From DATFRX01 sp035630615 (GTDB lineage: Bacteria; Actinomycetota; Actinomycetes; Propionibacteriales; Nocardioidaceae): a stretch of DNA of 64,000 nt. The notes beneath the pieces were generated by a model, which saw only the letters and a list, made by a program, of their open reading frames with translations, made no database searches and had not been told where the DNA came from. Numbering within the stretch: position 1 is the stretch's first letter; each line of letters starts with the position of its first letter. The position numbers and the translations under genes are program-made. Shown here piece by piece: positions 31,768 through 39,880 of this stretch. Location of the stretch: assembly GCA_035630615.1 (NCBI GenBank), contig DASQKI010000100.1, forward strand, positions 23,769-87,768, written 5' to 3'.

Positions 31768-33203
31768 GGCAGCAGCGTCTCGTCGACAGCCTCCCAGGAG
31801 GTCCGCAGGTCCGCGAGGTCGCCGCTCCGCTCAACTGCCAGGTCGGCCTGCTCCCGGGCATCGGCGGCGACGTCGTACAGATGGTCCGTGCCGTCGGTCG
31901 TCCGGACGTACTTGAGATCCCCGCGACGCAAGGCCCGCTGGCCCTTCATCCGCCAGAACAGATCACGCTCGGGCACTCGGGCGCCGCGAAACAGATGGTC
32001 GACGAGGCTCACTCCGTCGGGCGGATAGACCGCCGCGGGTTCGGCGCCGGCGAGCTCGAGGAACGTCGCGGTCCAGTCGACCGTCATGACCGGCGCATGG
32101 TGCACCTGGCGGGACCGGAGCTTGCCGGGCCACGAGAGCAACGTCGGGACCCGGATGCCGCCCTCGTCGAGGTCGCCCTTGCCGCCGGACAGCGGCCAGT
32201 AGTACGAGAAACGCTCGCCCCCGTTGTCACTGGCGAAAAAGACGAGCGTGTCTTCGAGCTGGCCACTGCGCTGCAGGGCACGGAGGATGACGCCGATCGA
32301 CCGGTCGAGGTCTTCGACCATCTCGGTGTATTTCGCGACCGAGCCGCCGTCGCGATGAAACAGAACGCCCTGCTCGCCGTCGCGCATCCGTTGGGTCAGG
32401 TCGTCGCTGACGGCCTTGTCGCCGGGACCTTCCCAAGGCCAGTGCGGCGTCGTGAAGTTGAGGTTGAGCAGCCAGGGTCGGTCGTGGCGACGCGTGAGGA
32501 AGTCGACGGTACGTTCGGTCAGGATCTCGGTGTAGTAGCGGAGATCCTCGTACTCGACCTCGTTTTCGTACAGGTCGTAGTCGCCGTTGTGGTTGACCTT
32601 GGAGAAGTAGTCGAGGCCGCCACTGAAGTTGCCGAAGAACTCGTCCCATCCGACACGCGTAGGGCTGAACCATGGGAGGTAGCCGCAGTGCCACTTGCCG
32701 ATCAGCGCGGTGTCGTAGCCGACGCCCTTCAGCATCGAGGCCAGCGTCGGATGGTCGGTCGGGATGCCGTCGACCTCGGTCGGCTCGCCGATCGGCTCCT
32801 GCAGCCCTCCGACGAGACGACCCGGATAGCGGCCGGTGTAGAGGCCGAAGCGGGTCGGAGAACACACCGACGACGCCGAGTACGCCTGGGTAAAGCGGAC
32901 TCCGGAACCGGCGAGGCGATCGAGGTTGGGCGTACGGATCGTCGGCGCACCGTAGCTGGACAGGTCGGCCCAGCCCATGTCATCGCCCAGGATGATCAGG
33001 AAGTTGGGCCGAGGCAGCGCCCGCCCGCGGTCCAGGGCGGCGAAGGGCTGCTCTGTCGCGGCGTTGGCCGGCACGAACGACGGGGCGGCGGTTCCGGCCG
33101 CGCCGATGCCAGCGGCACCGAGCAGACCGGCGAAGCGGCGCCGCGAGAGCTCGACGGCGGCGGTGGTGCGGACCGGGTTCGGATCATGAGTCGGTGCTGT
33201 CAC
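31752..33203 (-). CDS. Tat-exported type I sulfatase
   Basis: A 483-residue sulfatase of the alkaline-phosphatase superfamily. Catalytic C114 in CSPTR is the residue converted to formylglycine; metal-binding and active-site motifs include FLIILGDDMGWADLSSYG, TGRYPGRL, LIGKWHCG and FFASDNGGE. An N-terminal twin-arginine signal (SRRRFAGLLGAAGIGAAG) followed by an Ala-rich cleavage region predicts Tat export. It releases sulfate from sulfate esters outside the cell. GTG 33203 is chosen because GAGAAAGG precedes it; a start nine codons upstream is possible. It needs a formylglycine-generating enzyme, not present here. The promoter holds an AT-rich TTAG/CTAA motif like the one near the Rrf2 gene. 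Confidence 0.9.
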   Translation of the reverse strand: MTAPTHDPNPVRTTAAVELSRRRFAGLLGAAGIGAAGTAAPSFVPANAATEQPFAALDRGRALPRPNFLIILGDDMGWADLSSYGAPTIRTPNLDRLAGSGVRFTQAYSASSVCSPTRFGLYTGRYPGRLVGGLQEPIGEPTEVDGIPTDHPTLASMLKGVGYDTALIGKWHCGYLPWFSPTRVGWDEFFGNFSGGLDYFSKVNHNGDYDLYENEVEYEDLRYYTEILTERTVDFLTRRHDRPWLLNLNFTTPHWPWEGPGDKAVSDDLTQRMRDGEQGVLFHRDGGSVAKYTEMVEDLDRSIGVILRALQRSGQLEDTLVFFASDNGGERFSYYWPLSGGKGDLDEGGIRVPTLLSWPGKLRSRQVHHAPVMTVDWTATFLELAGAEPAAVYPPDGVSLVDHLFRGARVPERDLFWRMKGQRALRRGDLKYVRTTDGTDHLYDVAADAREQADLAVERSGDLADLRTSWEAVDETLLPYPSG

Positions 33204-33237
33204 GGCAGAGCCTTTCTCTTCACATCCCAAATTGACC

Positions 33238-33270
33238 CTTTAGTTGAGTCGATTACTACAGTTTAATCGA
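33238..33270 (-). promoter_or_regulatory. AT-rich TTAG/CTAA motif upstream of the sulfatase gene
   Basis: The plus strand reads TTAGTTGAGTCGATTACT then ACAGTTTAA. Aligned to the reverse of the motif before the FAD/NAD(P)-binding gene (TTAGGTCAAGTGAATTAGTA), it shares TTAG, T, AGT, ATTA, TA and TAA with one gap. It lies about 35 bases upstream of the sulfatase start. This is weaker than the other two copies. Confidence 0.4.
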
Positions 33271-33348
33271 TAGTTCCAAACCAGACCGACGTCGAGATCA
33301 CACTCCGGACGGGTTACCCGTGGGTATCGCAGTGGATAGGCTCGCCGA

Positions 33349-34143
33349 ATGGACCTTTTGCCGTTCTATGTCCAGGCGTGGCGAGAAGCGGCCGACGACG
33401 TCCAGCGGGTGGGCGCCGACCTCACCGACACCAACTGGGAGCAGGCGACCGACTGTCCGGGCTGGCGAGCCCGCGACGTGCTCGCCCACCTCGTCGACAT
33501 CGAGGAGCTGTTGACGGTTGACGACGAGCCCGACCCGACCCGGGATGTGCCGCTGAGCGAGTGGACGGAGGTCGGCGTCGACCAGCGGCGCGAGGTCGCC
33601 CCGGCACAGCTGTTGACCGCTCTGGATGCCGCGGTTCGGCGGCGCTACGCGTACCTCACCGACAACCCGCCGACCGATCCGAAAGGTGCGCCGCCGCGCG
33701 TTCCCGCGGACCGCCAGTGGGACTGGGACACACTGCTACGCAACCGGGCCATCGACATGTGGGTGCACTCCCAAGACATCCGCCGCGCGGTCGGGCGACC
33801 CGGCGGGTTCGACAACGCCGGCGCACAGGTGACCATCACGACGTTCGGCCTCGGCATGCCGTACGTGCTCGGCAAGAAGGTGCGACCGCCGGCCGGCACG
33901 ACAGTGGTGTGGGACATCGACGGTACGCATCCGGCCCACCACGCGGTCGAGATGTCGGAGTCCGGACGGGCGGTGCCACTCCCCGAGCCGCCAGCGGAGC
34001 CGTCGGCACGGCTCGGCATGGAAACCGAGACCTTCGTCGTGCTCGCGGCCGGGCGACGGGACCCGAAGGACCTCGACGTCTCGGTCTCCGGCGACGCGGA
34101 TCTGGCCGCGCGCGTGCTCCGCGGGATGGTGTTGACGTTTTGA
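33349..34143 (+). CDS. Mycothiol-dependent maleylpyruvate isomerase-family protein
   Basis: A 264-residue DinB-like/MDMPI-fold protein. The N-terminal four-helix bundle carries the family pattern WEQATDCPGWRARDVLAHLVDIE, with His in LAHL as a likely metal ligand and further ligands in WVHSQDIRRAVG. A C-terminal SCP2-like domain follows (residues ~160-264). Relatives use mycothiol as cofactor in isomerisation or transfer reactions; the substrate here is open. The next gene (SDR) starts within its stop codon. Confidence 0.82.
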   Translation: MDLLPFYVQAWREAADDVQRVGADLTDTNWEQATDCPGWRARDVLAHLVDIEELLTVDDEPDPTRDVPLSEWTEVGVDQRREVAPAQLLTALDAAVRRRYAYLTDNPPTDPKGAPPRVPADRQWDWDTLLRNRAIDMWVHSQDIRRAVGRPGGFDNAGAQVTITTFGLGMPYVLGKKVRPPAGTTVVWDIDGTHPAHHAVEMSESGRAVPLPEPPAEPSARLGMETETFVVLAAGRRDPKDLDVSVSGDADLAARVLRGMVLTF

Positions 34144-35081
34144 GTGGGCGATCGTGGACGACGGTCGACATCCCCGACCTCACCGGGCAGCGAGCGCTCG
34201 TCACCGGAGTGACCGGCGGTCTCGGATATCACGTCGTACGGGAACTCGCCCGCGCCGGAGCCGAGGTCATGGCGACCGCGCGTGACCGAAGCCGCGGCAA
34301 GGCCAGCCTGGACGCGATCCGATCCGAGGTGCCGACGGCGCGAGTGGAGCTGTTGGAGCTCGACCTGGCCGACCTCGAGTCGGTGCGGTCGGCCGCGTCG
34401 ACGGTGGTCGGTGACGGCCGGCCGCTCGACATCTGCGTCAACAACGCCGGTGTGATGGCTGCGCCGGAGCGACGCACGGTCGACGGGTTCGAGCTGCAGA
34501 TCGGGACCAACCACCTCGGGCATTTCGCGCTGGTCGGTCAGCTTTGGCCGGCCCTCGTCGCGGCACGGGCGGCGCGCGTCGTCGCGGTGTCGTCGCTGAT
34601 GCACTGGTTGGTACGCGGCATCGAGCTGCGGCGACTCGAGCCCGAGTCGAGGATTGGACGCTATCGGAAGTGGACGGCGTACTCGGAGTCGAAGCTGGCG
34701 AATCTCGTGTACGCCCTCGAGCTCGACCGCCGGGCTGGGGCCGCCGGGGCGCCGGTCGTGTCGGTGGCGGCGCACCCGGGCTACTCAGCCACCGGGCTGC
34801 AGCATGCCGGGCTGGCGATGGGCAACCATTCGGTGCAGCGGTTCGTCTTGCGGCTCGGCAACGTCGTGCTGGCGCAGTCGGCCGAGGCCGGTGCGTGGCC
34901 GTTGCTGCGGGCCGCGACCGAGCCGGACCTGCCCGGCGGGTCGTACATGGGGCCCGGATCGCTCGGCGAGTCCCGCGGCGCCCCGACGCCGGCACGCATC
35001 AGTCGGAGGGCCGCCGACACCGAGCTGGGTCGCTGCCTCTGGGACGCATCGGAGTCGGCCACCGGCGTCACGTACCCCTAA
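34140..35081 (+). CDS. Short-chain dehydrogenase/reductase
   Basis: A 313-residue SDR of the retinol-dehydrogenase/WW-oxidoreductase-like group. The cofactor motif TGVTGGLG sits near residue 25, NNAG in ICVNNAGVMA near residue 101, and the catalytic Tyr-Lys pair in YSESKLANLVYALELDRR. An extended C-terminus (PGYSATGLQ, GGSYMGPG) is as usual for the group. The start is TTG 34140, overlapping the stop of the preceding gene (TTGA), with no alternative in-frame start nearby. Confidence 0.85.
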   Translation: MSGRSWTTVDIPDLTGQRALVTGVTGGLGYHVVRELARAGAEVMATARDRSRGKASLDAIRSEVPTARVELLELDLADLESVRSAASTVVGDGRPLDICVNNAGVMAAPERRTVDGFELQIGTNHLGHFALVGQLWPALVAARAARVVAVSSLMHWLVRGIELRRLEPESRIGRYRKWTAYSESKLANLVYALELDRRAGAAGAPVVSVAAHPGYSATGLQHAGLAMGNHSVQRFVLRLGNVVLAQSAEAGAWPLLRAATEPDLPGGSYMGPGSLGESRGAPTPARISRRAADTELGRCLWDASESATGVTYP

Positions 35082-35086
35082 CCCCG

Positions 35087-35136
35087 GAGTTGTCAGGCAC
35101 ATGTTGAGCCCCAGCTCCATATGTGCCTGACAACTC
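35087..35136. repeat. AGTTGTCAGGCACAT hairpin, copy left of the DUF559-like gene
   Basis: GAGTTGTCAGGCACAT (35087-35102) pairs perfectly with ATGTGCCTGACAACTC (35121-35136); the 18-base loop contains GAGCCCCAGCTC, itself self-complementary. Positions 35088-35136 are identical to 36128-36176, on the other side of the DUF559-like gene. It begins 6 bases after the SDR stop. Confidence 0.88.
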
Positions 35137-35184
35137 GGCGCGGTTATCCACAAATTCGGTGAACGTCGGCTTCGGGCGGTCGTT

Positions 35185-36147
35185 TTGGCCAACGATCCAG
35201 ATGTGTACGCTCGCTCCGACGCAAGCCCACCCCTCGCTGCGCTCGCCTCTCGCCAATCCGGCGTCGCGACGCGACGACAGATCGTCGACCTCGGACTGAC
35301 GCATGGGTTCATCGAGCATCAGATCGCCGCGCAGCGATGGAGCGCGTACGGGCGCCACACAATCCTCATGCAGAATGCGTCGCCATCCCGTACGCAGTTG
35401 ATGTGGATCGCTGTCCTCGATGCGGACTCGCCGGCGGCTCTGGCGAGTCACACCGCGCTCGAGTACGGCGGATTCCGCGGCTTTGCCCATGAGGCGAAGC
35501 TGGTGCACATCGTGGTCGATCGCGGTGCTCGATACGTCCGCATGCCGGGTGTGAGGGTGCACGAGTCGCGTCGGTTCAGCGCCGACGACATCGTGTCGGC
35601 GGCTGGCGTACCAAGGGTGTCGAATGCACGTGGCGCCATCGACGCCGGTGCATGGCAGCGCCGGCCGCGGTTCGCGTGCGCGATGATGGCCGCCGTCGTA
35701 CAGCAGGGCATGTGTACGCCGCGGGAACTGCATGCCGAACTCGACACGTGCGGGGCCATCCGGCATCGGCAGCACATGCGACTCGCGATGCTCGACGTCA
35801 CCGATGGCGCTCGCGCACTCGGCGAGCTCGACGTGGGCCGGATCTGCCGACGGTACGGCCTCACGCCGCCCGCCCGACAGCGACTCCGCAAGGACTCGGC
35901 CGGCCGTACTCGCTACCTCGACTGCGAATGGGACCTGCCCAACGGAGAGGTCGTCGTCTTGGAGGTTGACGGCAAGCACCACATGGACGTCGAACACTGG
36001 GATGCCGACATGAAACGCGAGCGCAAGATCGTGATCGGGCGCCGCTGGGTGCTTCGGGCGTCGACCGTTGAAGTGCGCCTGGACGGCGCCGAACTCGCAG
36101 CCGACCTCGCCGCCATGGGCGTTCCCAAGTTGTCAGGCACATGTTGA
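35185..36147 (+). CDS. AbiEi-like/DUF559 (Vsr-type nuclease-fold) protein
   Basis: A 320-residue protein. The N-terminus (VATRRQIVDLGLTHGFIEHQ) resembles the winged-helix domain of AbiEi-type antitoxins; the C-terminus (YLDCEWDLPNGEVVVLEVDG, then KHHMDVEHWDADMKRERKI) is a DUF559/Vsr-like PD-(D/E)xK nuclease fold. Such proteins are common and multicopy in actinobacteria, with no proven job; defence or mobility roles are suspected. TTG 35185 is the earliest start; GTG 35203 is an alternative. The last five residues (LSGTC) and the stop are encoded by the right-hand hairpin repeat, so its original 3' end was replaced or trimmed. Identical 49-bp repeats flank the gene. Confidence 0.78.
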   Translation: MANDPDVYARSDASPPLAALASRQSGVATRRQIVDLGLTHGFIEHQIAAQRWSAYGRHTILMQNASPSRTQLMWIAVLDADSPAALASHTALEYGGFRGFAHEAKLVHIVVDRGARYVRMPGVRVHESRRFSADDIVSAAGVPRVSNARGAIDAGAWQRRPRFACAMMAAVVQQGMCTPRELHAELDTCGAIRHRQHMRLAMLDVTDGARALGELDVGRICRRYGLTPPARQRLRKDSAGRTRYLDCEWDLPNGEVVVLEVDGKHHMDVEHWDADMKRERKIVIGRRWVLRASTVEVRLDGAELAADLAAMGVPKLSGTC

Positions 36148-36176
36148 GCCCCAGCTCCATATGTGCCTGACAACTC
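36128..36176. repeat. AGTTGTCAGGCACAT hairpin, copy right of the DUF559-like gene
   Basis: Identical over 49 bases to 35088-35136. Arms 36128-36142 and 36161-36175 are perfect complements. It provides the stop codon of the DUF559-like gene and lies 8 bases from the convergent paaN stop, so it can also serve as a bidirectional terminator. Confidence 0.88.
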
Positions 36177-36184
36177 CCGGAGGG

Positions 36185-37858
36185 TCAGATGTGGCGCCGG
36201 GTCTCGATGGTGCGGAAGCGCGACGCGACGTAGGCGCCGTCGGTGAACGCGGAGTTCGCCGCCGGGTTGGCGCCGGTGCCGTGGAAGTCGGAAAAGGCCG
36301 CCGTCTGGTTCACGAACACCTGACCCGTGAGGTTTTCCGACAGCGCCACCCCGACGTCCAGCACCGCCGACCGCATCGCGTCGAGCACGCCGTCGTCGGT
36401 CGAGTACACCGCCGCCGTCATCGCGCCGTGCTCGCGCGTCGTACGTCGGAACGCAGCGATCGCATCGCCCGTCGACGGCGCCGCGATGAGGTAGGACACC
36501 GGCCCGAAGCACTCGGTCTCGTAGACATCCGCCTCGCCGACGTCCAGCTGCACCAGGAGCGGCGTCCGTACGGTCGCGTCGGCGAAGGCCGGATGAGTGA
36601 TGGCCCGCGACTCCACGACCACCCGCCCACGCGACCCGGCCGACTCGAGTCGCTCCAACACCCCCGGATTGACGACGCCGCCGAGCAGCTCGACGGCACG
36701 GGCGTCGTCGCCGAGCAGCTTGCCGAGCGCGGCCTCGATGCCGGCGGCCACCTCGTCGAGCGACTTGTGGCCCTCGTCGGTGTCGATGCCGCCGGCGGGG
36801 ACATAGACGTTCTGCGGAGTCGTGCACATCTGCCCGGTGTAAAGGGCGAACGAAAACGCCAGGTTGCCGCACATCCCCTTGAACGAGTCGGTCGAATCGA
36901 TCACCACACTGTTGACGCCGGCCTTCTCGGTGAACACGACCGCCTGTCGCGCATTGGCCTCGAGCCACTCGCCGAACGCGGTCGATCCGGTGTAGTCGAT
37001 CAGCCGTACTTCGGGCCGCACTGCCAGCGTCTTGGCGAGCCCGTCGGCCGGATCCTCGGCGGCGAGCGTCACGAGATTCGGCTCGAACCCGGCCTCGGCG
37101 AGCACCTCGCGGGCCACCTGGACCGTGATGGCCAGAGGCAGCACCGCCCGGGGATGGGGCTTGACGACGACCGGATTGCCGCACGCGAGCGACGCGAAGA
37201 GCCCCGGGTAGGAGTTCCACGTCGGGAACGTGTTGCACCCGATCATCAGCGCGACGCCGCGCGGCACGACGGTGAACGTCTTCTCCATCCGCAGCGGCTC
37301 ACCGCGCGCCGGCTTCTCCCACGTCGCGATCGCCGGATGCCGCGTCATCTCGTCATAGGCGTACGCGACACTTTCGAGACCGCGGTCGAGTGCATGCGCC
37401 CCGCCGGCCTGGAACGCCATCACGAAGGCCTGCCCCGACGTGTGCTGCACCGCGTTGGCGAGCTCGAAGATCCGCGAGTGCAGTCGGGCTAGGATCTCGA
37501 GGCACACACCGGCCCGACCGTCCGGACCAGCGTCCCGCCAGGCGGCCATGCCGGCGGTCGCCGCCTCGAGAAGCGCGTCGACACCGTCCGACTGGACTCG
37601 CGGGTACGCGATGTCGAGGTCAAAGCCGAACGGCGAGGTCTCGGTCGCGACCGTACCGTCGGCGCCGGGCGTCTCGAGTGCGAAAGCCGACCCCCGCATC
37701 GCATCGAAGGCAGCCCGGCCGTCGGCGGCCGCGGTCTCGCCGTAGACCCGCGGGCTCGGCGACTCCGGGTAGGCGGAGAAGTGGTCCCGCTCGCGGATGG
37801 CTGCCAGGGCCTGCTCGATCGTCTCGCGATGTTTGGTGTGATAGGCGGCTGCATTCAT
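36185..37858 (-). CDS. paaN: Phenylacetate-degradation aldehyde dehydrogenase PaaN
   Basis: A 557-residue PaaN-type aldehyde dehydrogenase, which oxidises a ring-opened semialdehyde in phenylacetyl-CoA catabolism. The N-terminus HRETIEQALAAIRERDHFSAYPESPSP, VPRGVALMIGCNTFPTWNSYP, IDYTGSTAFGEWLEA, the catalytic Cys in LYTGQMCTTPQNVYVP and the end FSDFHGTGANPAANSAFTDG are specific to PaaN. It lacks the MaoC hydratase half of E. coli PaaZ. A MarR-family gene lies upstream on the same strand; paaK and paaI are 5 kb away and the paaABCDE oxygenase genes are outside this window. Confidence 0.92.
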   Translation of the reverse strand: MNAAAYHTKHRETIEQALAAIRERDHFSAYPESPSPRVYGETAAADGRAAFDAMRGSAFALETPGADGTVATETSPFGFDLDIAYPRVQSDGVDALLEAATAGMAAWRDAGPDGRAGVCLEILARLHSRIFELANAVQHTSGQAFVMAFQAGGAHALDRGLESVAYAYDEMTRHPAIATWEKPARGEPLRMEKTFTVVPRGVALMIGCNTFPTWNSYPGLFASLACGNPVVVKPHPRAVLPLAITVQVAREVLAEAGFEPNLVTLAAEDPADGLAKTLAVRPEVRLIDYTGSTAFGEWLEANARQAVVFTEKAGVNSVVIDSTDSFKGMCGNLAFSFALYTGQMCTTPQNVYVPAGGIDTDEGHKSLDEVAAGIEAALGKLLGDDARAVELLGGVVNPGVLERLESAGSRGRVVVESRAITHPAFADATVRTPLLVQLDVGEADVYETECFGPVSYLIAAPSTGDAIAAFRRTTREHGAMTAAVYSTDDGVLDAMRSAVLDVGVALSENLTGQVFVNQTAAFSDFHGTGANPAANSAFTDGAYVASRFRTIETRRHI

Positions 37859-37949
37859 GCCGGCATGGTGTCACATCCGCACCACGCTCTCACCCCGCGA
37901 TTGCGGCGAAGAAGTGGGCAGGACGCGCAGGGTCGGCGCGAAGAAACCG

Positions 37950-38333
37950 CTAGGCGGGGTCGGCGTTGCCGAGGAGGTCGGCCAAGACGGCGCGATGGGT
38001 CGGGCTAGCGGCCGCATGCCGGGCCCGACCTTCGTCGGTGATGCAAACGAAAACGCCGCGCCGGTCGTTGTCGCACAGCGACCGGCTGACCAGGCCAGCC
38101 TTCTCGAGTCGGGCGATCAACCGCGACAGCGCGCTCTGGCTCAGATGTGCGCCGTCGGCGAGCTCCTGGACGCGAAAGCGCTCACCGCCCTGCTCGACCA
38201 TGAGATCGAGGACCTCGAAATCGCTCGGACCGAGCCCGTGCTTGGCGCCGAGCTCATGCTCGAGAGCACCCCACGTCGCGGCATGCTTCGCGAGCAGCTC
38301 TCGCCATGCGCCTACCACAGCCTGGTCGTTCAC
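37950..38333 (-). CDS. MarR-family transcriptional regulator
   Basis: A ~127-residue winged-helix MarR regulator. The HTH RVQELADGAHLSQSALSRLIARLEKAGLV and wing SLCDNDRRGVFVCITDEGR are typical. It is divergent from an MFS drug-efflux gene and probably represses it through the palindrome at 38394-38405, inactivated by a small hydrophobic ligand; control of the downstream paaN is also possible. GTG 38333 is preferred; ATG 38360 would add nine residues (MCTHAKITG) that do not resemble the family. Confidence 0.85.
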   Translation of the reverse strand: MNDQAVVGAWRELLAKHAATWGALEHELGAKHGLGPSDFEVLDLMVEQGGERFRVQELADGAHLSQSALSRLIARLEKAGLVSRSLCDNDRRGVFVCITDEGRARHAAASPTHRAVLADLLGNADPA

Positions 38334-38393
38334 GCCGGTGATCTTAGCATGCGTACACATTTATTGTTTACTCATAAGTTGCTTGTGCATTAG

Positions 38394-38405
38394 ATGCATA
38401 TGCAT
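38394..38405. promoter_or_regulatory. Palindromic operator in the marR-MFS gap
   Basis: ATGCATATGCAT is a perfect 12-bp palindrome in a strikingly AT-rich gap (38361-38410) that also holds TTTACTCATAAGTT. It lies 61 bases from the MarR start and 16 bases before the MFS start, as expected for a MarR operator. Confidence 0.55.
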
Positions 38406-38420
38406 GTAGCGTCCGAGCCT

Positions 38421-39851
38421 ATGACGACTTCGACGACCAGCGACCGCTGGGATGCACGCCTGTGGGGCCTGCTCGCGGTCCTGTGCACCGTGCTGTTCTT
38501 GGACGCCCTCGACGTGTCGATGGTGGGCGTGGCACTCCCGTCGATCCAAGACGACCTCGGCCTGTCGACCGCCTCGCTGCAATGGGTGGTCAGCGGATAC
38601 GTCCTGGGGTACGGCGGTCTGCTGCTCCTCGGGGGACGCGCCGCCGATCTGCTCGGGCGCCGCGAGGTCCTCCTCATCGCGCTGACCGTGTTCGTCTTCG
38701 CCTCGCTGCTCGGCGGCCTGGTGAGCAGTGGCGGCTGGTTGATCGCGGCTCGCCTGATCAAGGGCGTGAGCGCCGCGTTCACCGCGCCGGCGGCGCTGTC
38801 CATCCTGACGACGACCTTCGCCGAGGGCCCGGCCCGTAATCGGGCGCTGAGCATCTTCACCGCGTGCGGTGCCAGCGGCTATTCCTTGGGGTTGGTCCTG
38901 TCTGGTTTCCTGACCGAGCTGGGCTGGCGCTGGACGTTCCTCGCGCCGGCACCGATCGCGGTCGTCGCCCTGGTCGCCGCGTACCGACTGGTCCCCCGCC
39001 AGCCGCGTCCCGCGCGGGCCGACGGCCGCTACGACATCGTGGGCGCTGTCACGATCACGACGTCGATGCTGCTGCTCGTGTTCACGGTCGTCGAGGCACC
39101 CGAGGCCGGCTGGGCGTCGGCGCGGACCCTGCTCGGCCTGGTCGGGGCCGCCGCGCTGCTTGCCGCGTTTCTCACCACCGAGCTCACCGTCAGCCATCCG
39201 CTGATCCGGCTCGGCATCCTTCGCTCGGCGCCCCGAGCCCGAGCCAACTTCGGCCTGATCGTCTTGTTCGGGTCCTACCTGTCGTTCCAGTTCGTCGCCA
39301 CGCAGTACTACCAGGGCATGCTCGGCTGGTCGGCCCTCGAGACCGCATTGTCGTTCCTACCCGGTGGTCTGCTGGTGGCCCTGCTCGCCACTCGCATGGG
39401 GCAGCTCGCCGACCGATTCGGCACCGCCAGGCTCATCGCCGTCGGATCCGGCGGGCTGCTCGGCGGCTACCTGGTGTTCCTGAACGGCACCGACAAAGAC
39501 CCGAGCCTCGCGACGGTGATCCTGCCGGGCATGTTGCTGCTGGGCGTGGCCTGGCTGGCGTTTCCGGCCCTCAACATCCAGGCGGTCGCCGGCGTTCGCG
39601 ACGACGAGCAGGGCCTCGCGGCCGGACTCCTCAACACGTCAGGTCAGGTCGGCGGAGCCGTGGTGTTGGCGGCCGTCACCGCCGTCCTCACGTCCAACGG
39701 AGGCCCCGGCTCGCTCGACGGCATCAGGTCCGGGATCGCGGTCTCGGCCGGCCTCGCCGTCGTCGGCCTCGTCGTGACGCTGTCCGGGCTGCGCGCCCAG
39801 CCGACCGCCGAGCCAGCTATCGAGCCCGAGGAGGAACTCGTCGAGGCCTAG
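38421..39851 (+). CDS. MFS drug-efflux transporter, DHA2 (14-helix) type
   Basis: A 476-residue proton-driven exporter. The family motif C-like and A-like segments are LDVSMVGVALPSIQDDLGLS, WVVSGYVLGYGGLLLLGGRAADLLGRRE and SLGLVLSGFLTELGWRWTF; about 14 transmembrane helices are predicted. It probably expels a toxic organic compound sensed by the divergent MarR protein. ATG 38421 is chosen over ATG 38394, which lies on the operator palindrome. Confidence 0.88.
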   Translation: MTTSTTSDRWDARLWGLLAVLCTVLFLDALDVSMVGVALPSIQDDLGLSTASLQWVVSGYVLGYGGLLLLGGRAADLLGRREVLLIALTVFVFASLLGGLVSSGGWLIAARLIKGVSAAFTAPAALSILTTTFAEGPARNRALSIFTACGASGYSLGLVLSGFLTELGWRWTFLAPAPIAVVALVAAYRLVPRQPRPARADGRYDIVGAVTITTSMLLLVFTVVEAPEAGWASARTLLGLVGAAALLAAFLTTELTVSHPLIRLGILRSAPRARANFGLIVLFGSYLSFQFVATQYYQGMLGWSALETALSFLPGGLLVALLATRMGQLADRFGTARLIAVGSGGLLGGYLVFLNGTDKDPSLATVILPGMLLLGVAWLAFPALNIQAVAGVRDDEQGLAAGLLNTSGQVGGAVVLAAVTAVLTSNGGPGSLDGIRSGIAVSAGLAVVGLVVTLSGLRAQPTAEPAIEPEEELVEA

Positions 39852-39880
39852 CGACCTGGCCAGGCGGTAGCGTCGAGGGC

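Noticed and set aside
31164..33266. 700-codon plus-strand frame opposite the sulfatase
   Set aside because: It is antisense to a complete Tat-sulfatase with all catalytic motifs and to the second twin membrane gene; composition is that of a shadow frame.
37890..37945. Weak relative of the GCGCCGAG hairpin between paaN start and marR stop
   Set aside because: GCGATTGCGGCG and GCGCAGGGTCGGCGCG recall the family, but the arms pair poorly; it may be a decayed copy and is not counted.
38394..38420. ATG 38394 as the start of the MFS exporter
   Set aside because: It lies inside the 12-bp palindrome thought to be the MarR operator and adds nine residues (MHMHVASEP) foreign to the family; ATG 38421 is preferred.
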